From Alistipes sp. (GTDB lineage Bacteria > Bacteroidota > Bacteroidia > Bacteroidales > Rikenellaceae), in contig JAGAMA010000001.1 of assembly GCA_017624955.1 (NCBI GenBank), positions 79,463 through 143,462 of the forward strand: DNA of 64,000 nucleotides, read 5' to 3'. This document shows, piece after piece, positions 61,172 to 64,000 of the stretch. Under the pieces are notes generated by a model. That model was not told the origin of the DNA. It saw nothing but the letters and a program-made list of their open reading frames with translations, and made no database searches. Every line of letters starts with the position of its first letter. Positions within the stretch are counted from its first letter, which is position 1. The position numbers and the translations under genes were made by a program.

Positions 61172-62953
61172 ATGAACATCGAAAAATTTATAGCCGACAC
61201 TGTGCAAGGTGCAGTCGAGGCACTCTACGGCCCGCTCACGGGTGAGCAGCTGCAGATTCAGAAGACCCGCAAAGAGTTCGCCGGCGACTACACGCTGGTC
61301 ACCTTCCCGCTCCTCAAGAAGAGCCGCAAGAGCCCCGAGATGACCGCCAACGAGATTGGCGCATGGCTCAAGGAGAACAAGGCCGAGATCAAGGATTTCA
61401 ACGTGATCAAGGGCTTCCTCAACCTGGAGCTCGACCCCTCGTTCTGGGCCGATCGCTTCACGGAGATCATTGCCGACAAGGAGTTCGGCTATGGTCAGCC
61501 GACGGGTCGTACGATCATGATCGAGTACTCGTCGCCCAACACAAACAAGCCCCTGCACCTGGGTCACATCCGCAACAACCTTCTGGGTTACTCGGTAGCC
61601 GAGATCCTGAAGGCCAACGGTCACTCGGTCATCAAGGCCAACCTGGTAAACGACCGCGGTATCCACATCTGCAAGTCGATGCTTGCCTGGCAGCTCTACG
61701 GCGAGGGCGAAACGCCTGCCTCGTCGGGCATGAAGGGCGACCACCTCGTGGGTAAGTACTATGTAGAGTTCGACAAGCACTACAAGGCCGAGATCAAGGA
61801 GCTCATGGCCGAGGGCATGAGCGAGGAGGAGGCCAAGAAGCAGGCTCCGATCATGCGCGGTGCGCAGGAGATGCTGCGCAAGTGGGAGACGGGCGATGAG
61901 GAGGTTCGCGCCCTGTGGAGCACGATGAACGGCTGGGTATATGACGGCTTCGATGTAACGTACAAGGCCCTGGGTGTCGATTTCGACAAAGTTTACTACG
62001 AGTCGCAGACCTACCTCTTGGGCAAATCGCTCGTCGAGGAGGGTCTTGCAAAGGAGGTCTTCTACCGCCGTGAGGATAACTCGGTATGGATCGACCTGAC
62101 GGGTGACGGACTGGACGAGAAGCTCCTGCTGCGTGGCGACGGCACGTCGGTCTACATGACGCAGGACCTCGGCACGGCCTTCCGCCGTTTCGAGGACAAC
62201 AAGCTCGACGATATGATCTACGTTGTGGGTAACGAGCAAAACTACCACTTCCAGGTGCTGAAGCTCGTGCTGAAGAAGCTCGGCTATGCAGCGTGGAGCG
62301 ACCACATCACCCACCTCTCGTATGGTATGGTGGAACTGCCCGAGGGCAAGATGAAGTCGCGCGAGGGTACGGTAGTCGATGCCGATGACCTGATCGCCGA
62401 TATGGTCAAGACGGCCCGCGAGATGTCGGCCGAGCTGGGTAAATTGGACGGTTGCACGGAGGAGGAGGCCGAGGCTGTATCGACGATGGTCGGCCTGGGT
62501 GCGCTGAAGTACTTCATCCTCAAGGTCGATCCCAAGAAGACGATGTTATTCGATCCGCGCGAGTCGATCGACTTCAACGGCAACACGGGTCCCTTCATCC
62601 AGTACACCCACGCCCGCATCTGCTCCGTGCTGCGCAAGGCGGCCGATCAGGGCATCGCCTACGACACGAAGGCCGAGGCTGCGCTGATTCCGGAGGAGAT
62701 CGAGCTCGTGAAGATGCTCTCGGACTACCCCGCCACGGTAGCCGCTGCCGGCGAGAACTTCGCCCCCTCGATCATCGGTGCCTACATCTACGAGCTGGCC
62801 AAGAGCTTCAACGGCTACTACCACGACCACTCGATTCTCCGCGAGGAGAACGTGGAGGTGCGCAAGCTCCGTCTGCAGATGGCCGCCACGGTGGCTTCGG
62901 TGATCCGCAAGGGCATGAAGCTCCTGGGTATCGATGTCCCCGAGCGCATGTAG
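61172..62953 (+). CDS. argS: Arginyl-tRNA synthetase
   Basis: 593 residues, class I. An N-terminal Add1 domain is followed by the HIGH-type site in NTNKPLHLGHIRNNLLG, LVNDRGIHICKSMLAW, the KMSK-equivalent region EGKMKSREGTVV, and the DALR anticodon-binding domain (YIYELAKSFNGYYHDHSIL). The canonical start is MNIEKFIADTVQGAVEALYG. Confidence 0.97.
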   Translation: MNIEKFIADTVQGAVEALYGPLTGEQLQIQKTRKEFAGDYTLVTFPLLKKSRKSPEMTANEIGAWLKENKAEIKDFNVIKGFLNLELDPSFWADRFTEIIADKEFGYGQPTGRTIMIEYSSPNTNKPLHLGHIRNNLLGYSVAEILKANGHSVIKANLVNDRGIHICKSMLAWQLYGEGETPASSGMKGDHLVGKYYVEFDKHYKAEIKELMAEGMSEEEAKKQAPIMRGAQEMLRKWETGDEEVRALWSTMNGWVYDGFDVTYKALGVDFDKVYYESQTYLLGKSLVEEGLAKEVFYRREDNSVWIDLTGDGLDEKLLLRGDGTSVYMTQDLGTAFRRFEDNKLDDMIYVVGNEQNYHFQVLKLVLKKLGYAAWSDHITHLSYGMVELPEGKMKSREGTVVDADDLIADMVKTAREMSAELGKLDGCTEEEAEAVSTMVGLGALKYFILKVDPKKTMLFDPRESIDFNGNTGPFIQYTHARICSVLRKAADQGIAYDTKAEAALIPEEIELVKMLSDYPATVAAAGENFAPSIIGAYIYELAKSFNGYYHDHSILREENVEVRKLRLQMAATVASVIRKGMKLLGIDVPERM

Positions 62954-63007
62954 GGACTTTAGATGCCCCTTTTGAGGTGAGTTTGCAAGGACAAAAAGCA
63001 AGAAGCC

Positions 63008-63424
63008 ATGAGATCGTTGGTCGGGCTGGTCATTTTGTTGCTCTTTGTGGCGTGTGGCAGCAAGCCGCAACCCAAGGAGGCAACGCCTTACGGCCAAAAG
63101 ATCATCCTTACAGACTCGATTGCTCGCCTGGGCGGTGCGGATACGATTCGTTTCGGGCGGATGCACGAGGGCGAGATTGCCGAAAAGCCGTTGCAGCTTG
63201 TGAATAAAAGCGCAACCCCGATCGTCATCCGACAGGTGGAGCGCACCTGCGGATGCACAACGCTCGAGCATGAGAATCAGCCTCTTATGCCGGGCGAAAA
63301 GCGGCAGATGATGCTCCGCTTCGATGCGCGTGGCGAGTGGGGATGGCAACTCAAGCTCCTTAGGCTCTACCTCAACGAAGGCTCCAAGCCGCTCCGACTC
63401 TATGTCGAGGCCGATATCGAGTAG
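63008..63424 (+). CDS. DUF1573 domain lipoprotein
   Basis: 138 residues, lipoprotein signal MRSLVGLVILLLFVACGSK (Cys 16). The DUF1573 Ig-like fold is shown by DTIRFGRMHEGEIAEKPLQLVNKS-type text and the paired cysteines in VERTCGCTTLEHEN. Common in Bacteroidetes, role unknown. 54 bases after argS, probably read from the argS promoter. Confidence 0.85.
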   Translation: MRSLVGLVILLLFVACGSKPQPKEATPYGQKIILTDSIARLGGADTIRFGRMHEGEIAEKPLQLVNKSATPIVIRQVERTCGCTTLEHENQPLMPGEKRQMMLRFDARGEWGWQLKLLRLYLNEGSKPLRLYVEADIE

Positions 63425-63451
63425 CGGTTTTGCCAAACCAAGAAAAAAGTG

Positions 63452-63459
63452 TATATTTG
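63452..63459 (+). promoter_or_regulatory. -7 box (TATATTTG) of yajC
   Basis: TATATTTG 32 bases before the yajC start codon, giving a leader of about 25 nt. Confidence 0.65.
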
Positions 63460-63491
63460 CATAATTGACAAACCTAATAAACAAGAAAGCA

Positions 63492-63812
63492 ATGATTAAT
63501 TTCCTTCAGGCTGCCCCCGTTGAGCCGCAACCCGGCTTCATGCAGCAGTACAGTTTCCTGATCATGATCGGTCTGATGTTCCTCGTGATGTGGCTCTTCA
63601 TGTGGCGTCCCGAGGCCAAGCGCCGCAAGCAGATGCAGGAGTTCCGCAACAACCTCAAGAAGGGCGACAAGGTGATCACCGCCGGCGGTATCTACGCCAC
63701 GGTCAAGGAGGTCAAGGAGACGACGCTCCTCTTGGAGGTGGACAGCAACGTGACGCTGCGCATCGACAAGAACATGGTTGTAGCCGATCCTACGGGTCTG
63801 CAGCAGCAGTAA
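63492..63812 (+). CDS. yajC: Preprotein translocase subunit YajC
   Basis: A 106-residue SecDF-associated inner membrane protein. One TM helix (about 18-38, FLIMIGLMFLVMWLFMW), then the RPEAKRRKQMQEFRNNLKKGD block and VITAGGIYATVKEV, both diagnostic. The start MINFLQAAP was chosen over an upstream in-frame ATG that lies within the leader. Confidence 0.95.
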   Translation: MINFLQAAPVEPQPGFMQQYSFLIMIGLMFLVMWLFMWRPEAKRRKQMQEFRNNLKKGDKVITAGGIYATVKEVKETTLLLEVDSNVTLRIDKNMVVADPTGLQQQ

Positions 63813-63834
63813 TCGGTTGAGCCGAAAATAAGAC

Positions 63835-63863
63835 AGGTGGTTCCTCATCGAGCCACCTTTTTT
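63835..63863 (+). terminator. Intrinsic terminator of yajC
   Basis: A 9-bp stem aggtggttc / gagccacct (one wobble pair) and a 6-nt loop, then a T-run. Confidence 0.83.
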
Positions 63864-63867
63864 GGCT

Positions 63868-63957
63868 TATTGGTCAAAATAGTAGATAAAATCGGGGCAG
63901 TTTTTGTTTATTGGTCAAAATTAGTAGATAAATGCGGGTATTTGCCCGCATTTTCTA
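63868..63957. repeat. Two direct repeats and a long hairpin at the window edge
   Basis: ttattggtcaaaat(t)agtagata occurs twice, about 40 bases apart (63868-63890 and 63908-63932). The second copy runs into a hairpin (63923-63957) whose arms include agtaga/tctact and aatgcggg/cccgcatt. The hairpin's right foot contains the stop codon of the convergent gene. Confidence 0.7.
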
Positions 63958-64000
63958 CTTGTATTTGAGCTTGAAATATTCATCTATAAAGAGCTTTCGA
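63955..64000 (-). CDS. C-terminal tail of a gene entering from the right edge
   Basis: On the minus strand the open frame ends in RKLFIDEYFKLKYK and a TAG at 63955-63957. Only 14 codons are visible, too few for a family call. The converging orientation with yajC and the hairpin exactly at the stop support a real gene end. Confidence 0.4.
   Translation of the reverse strand, partial: RKLFIDEYFKLKYK

Overview
The window looks like chromosomal DNA of a gut Bacteroidales, most likely Alistipes/Rikenellaceae. The reasons are high GC for the order, many TAnnTTTG -7 promoter boxes, Na+-NQR, a Na+-pumping methylmalonyl-CoA decarboxylase, a TonB-dependent receptor with a carboxypeptidase-like N-terminal domain, and Bacteroidetes-only families (DUF4199, DUF4293, DUF5689). 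The genus is an inference; there is no 16S gene here.

Layout. 1-9.9 kb: partial nqrA (-), then a TatD-like hydrolase, tcdA and a prolyl-tRNA deacylase (+), gpmI and alaS (-), two tandem M23 endopeptidases and a HAD phosphatase (+). 9.9-10.7 kb: a gene-free, mirrored set of short-period hairpin repeats. 10.7-20 kb: divergent AddB-like and AddA-like genes, the latter followed by an ABC exporter, an HPr-kinase-like protein and an S24/S26 signal-peptidase-like protein. 20-22.8 kb: rplM-rpsI-rpsB-tsf (-). 23-27.1 kb: mce plus the four-subunit Na+-translocating decarboxylase (-). 27.1-28.0 kb: a second gene-free mirrored repeat region.

28.0-39.5 kb holds the most unusual locus. It is a tightly packed four-gene minus-strand operon: a CorA-like two-TM membrane protein, a 184-aa orphan, a 2,246-aa NACHT (STAND) NTPase and an 898-aa protein built of repeated S1/OB-like modules. 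I read it as a candidate undescribed NLR-like conflict or defence system. Its leader carries an inverted, diverged copy of the promoter and first ten codons of meaB, which lies 1.7 kb away beyond a glutamate decarboxylase gene.

41.2-45.8 kb is an operon of meaB, a steroid 5-alpha-reductase-like membrane enzyme, an Old Yellow Enzyme-type reductase, an SDR dehydrogenase and a HAD phosphatase. It has the gene content of the bile-acid 5AR/5BR/3-beta-HSDH set known from gut Bacteroidales. A tRNA-Pro follows on the other strand. 46.0-55.3 kb is a five-gene secreted operon (surface lipoprotein, NUC1 endonuclease, EEP phosphatase/nuclease, TonB-dependent receptor, DUF5689 lipoprotein) that looks like an extracellular nucleic-acid scavenging locus with no SusD.

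55.5-64 kb is mostly housekeeping: a small membrane protein, DUF4293, a GT2 glycosyltransferase, DUF4199, mltG, the SRP RNA gene ffs, guanine deaminase, dusB, argS, a DUF1573 lipoprotein, yajC, and the tail of a convergent gene at the right edge. Intergenic regions repeatedly carry tandem 7-10-bp units arranged as large hairpins, mostly at gene 3' ends.
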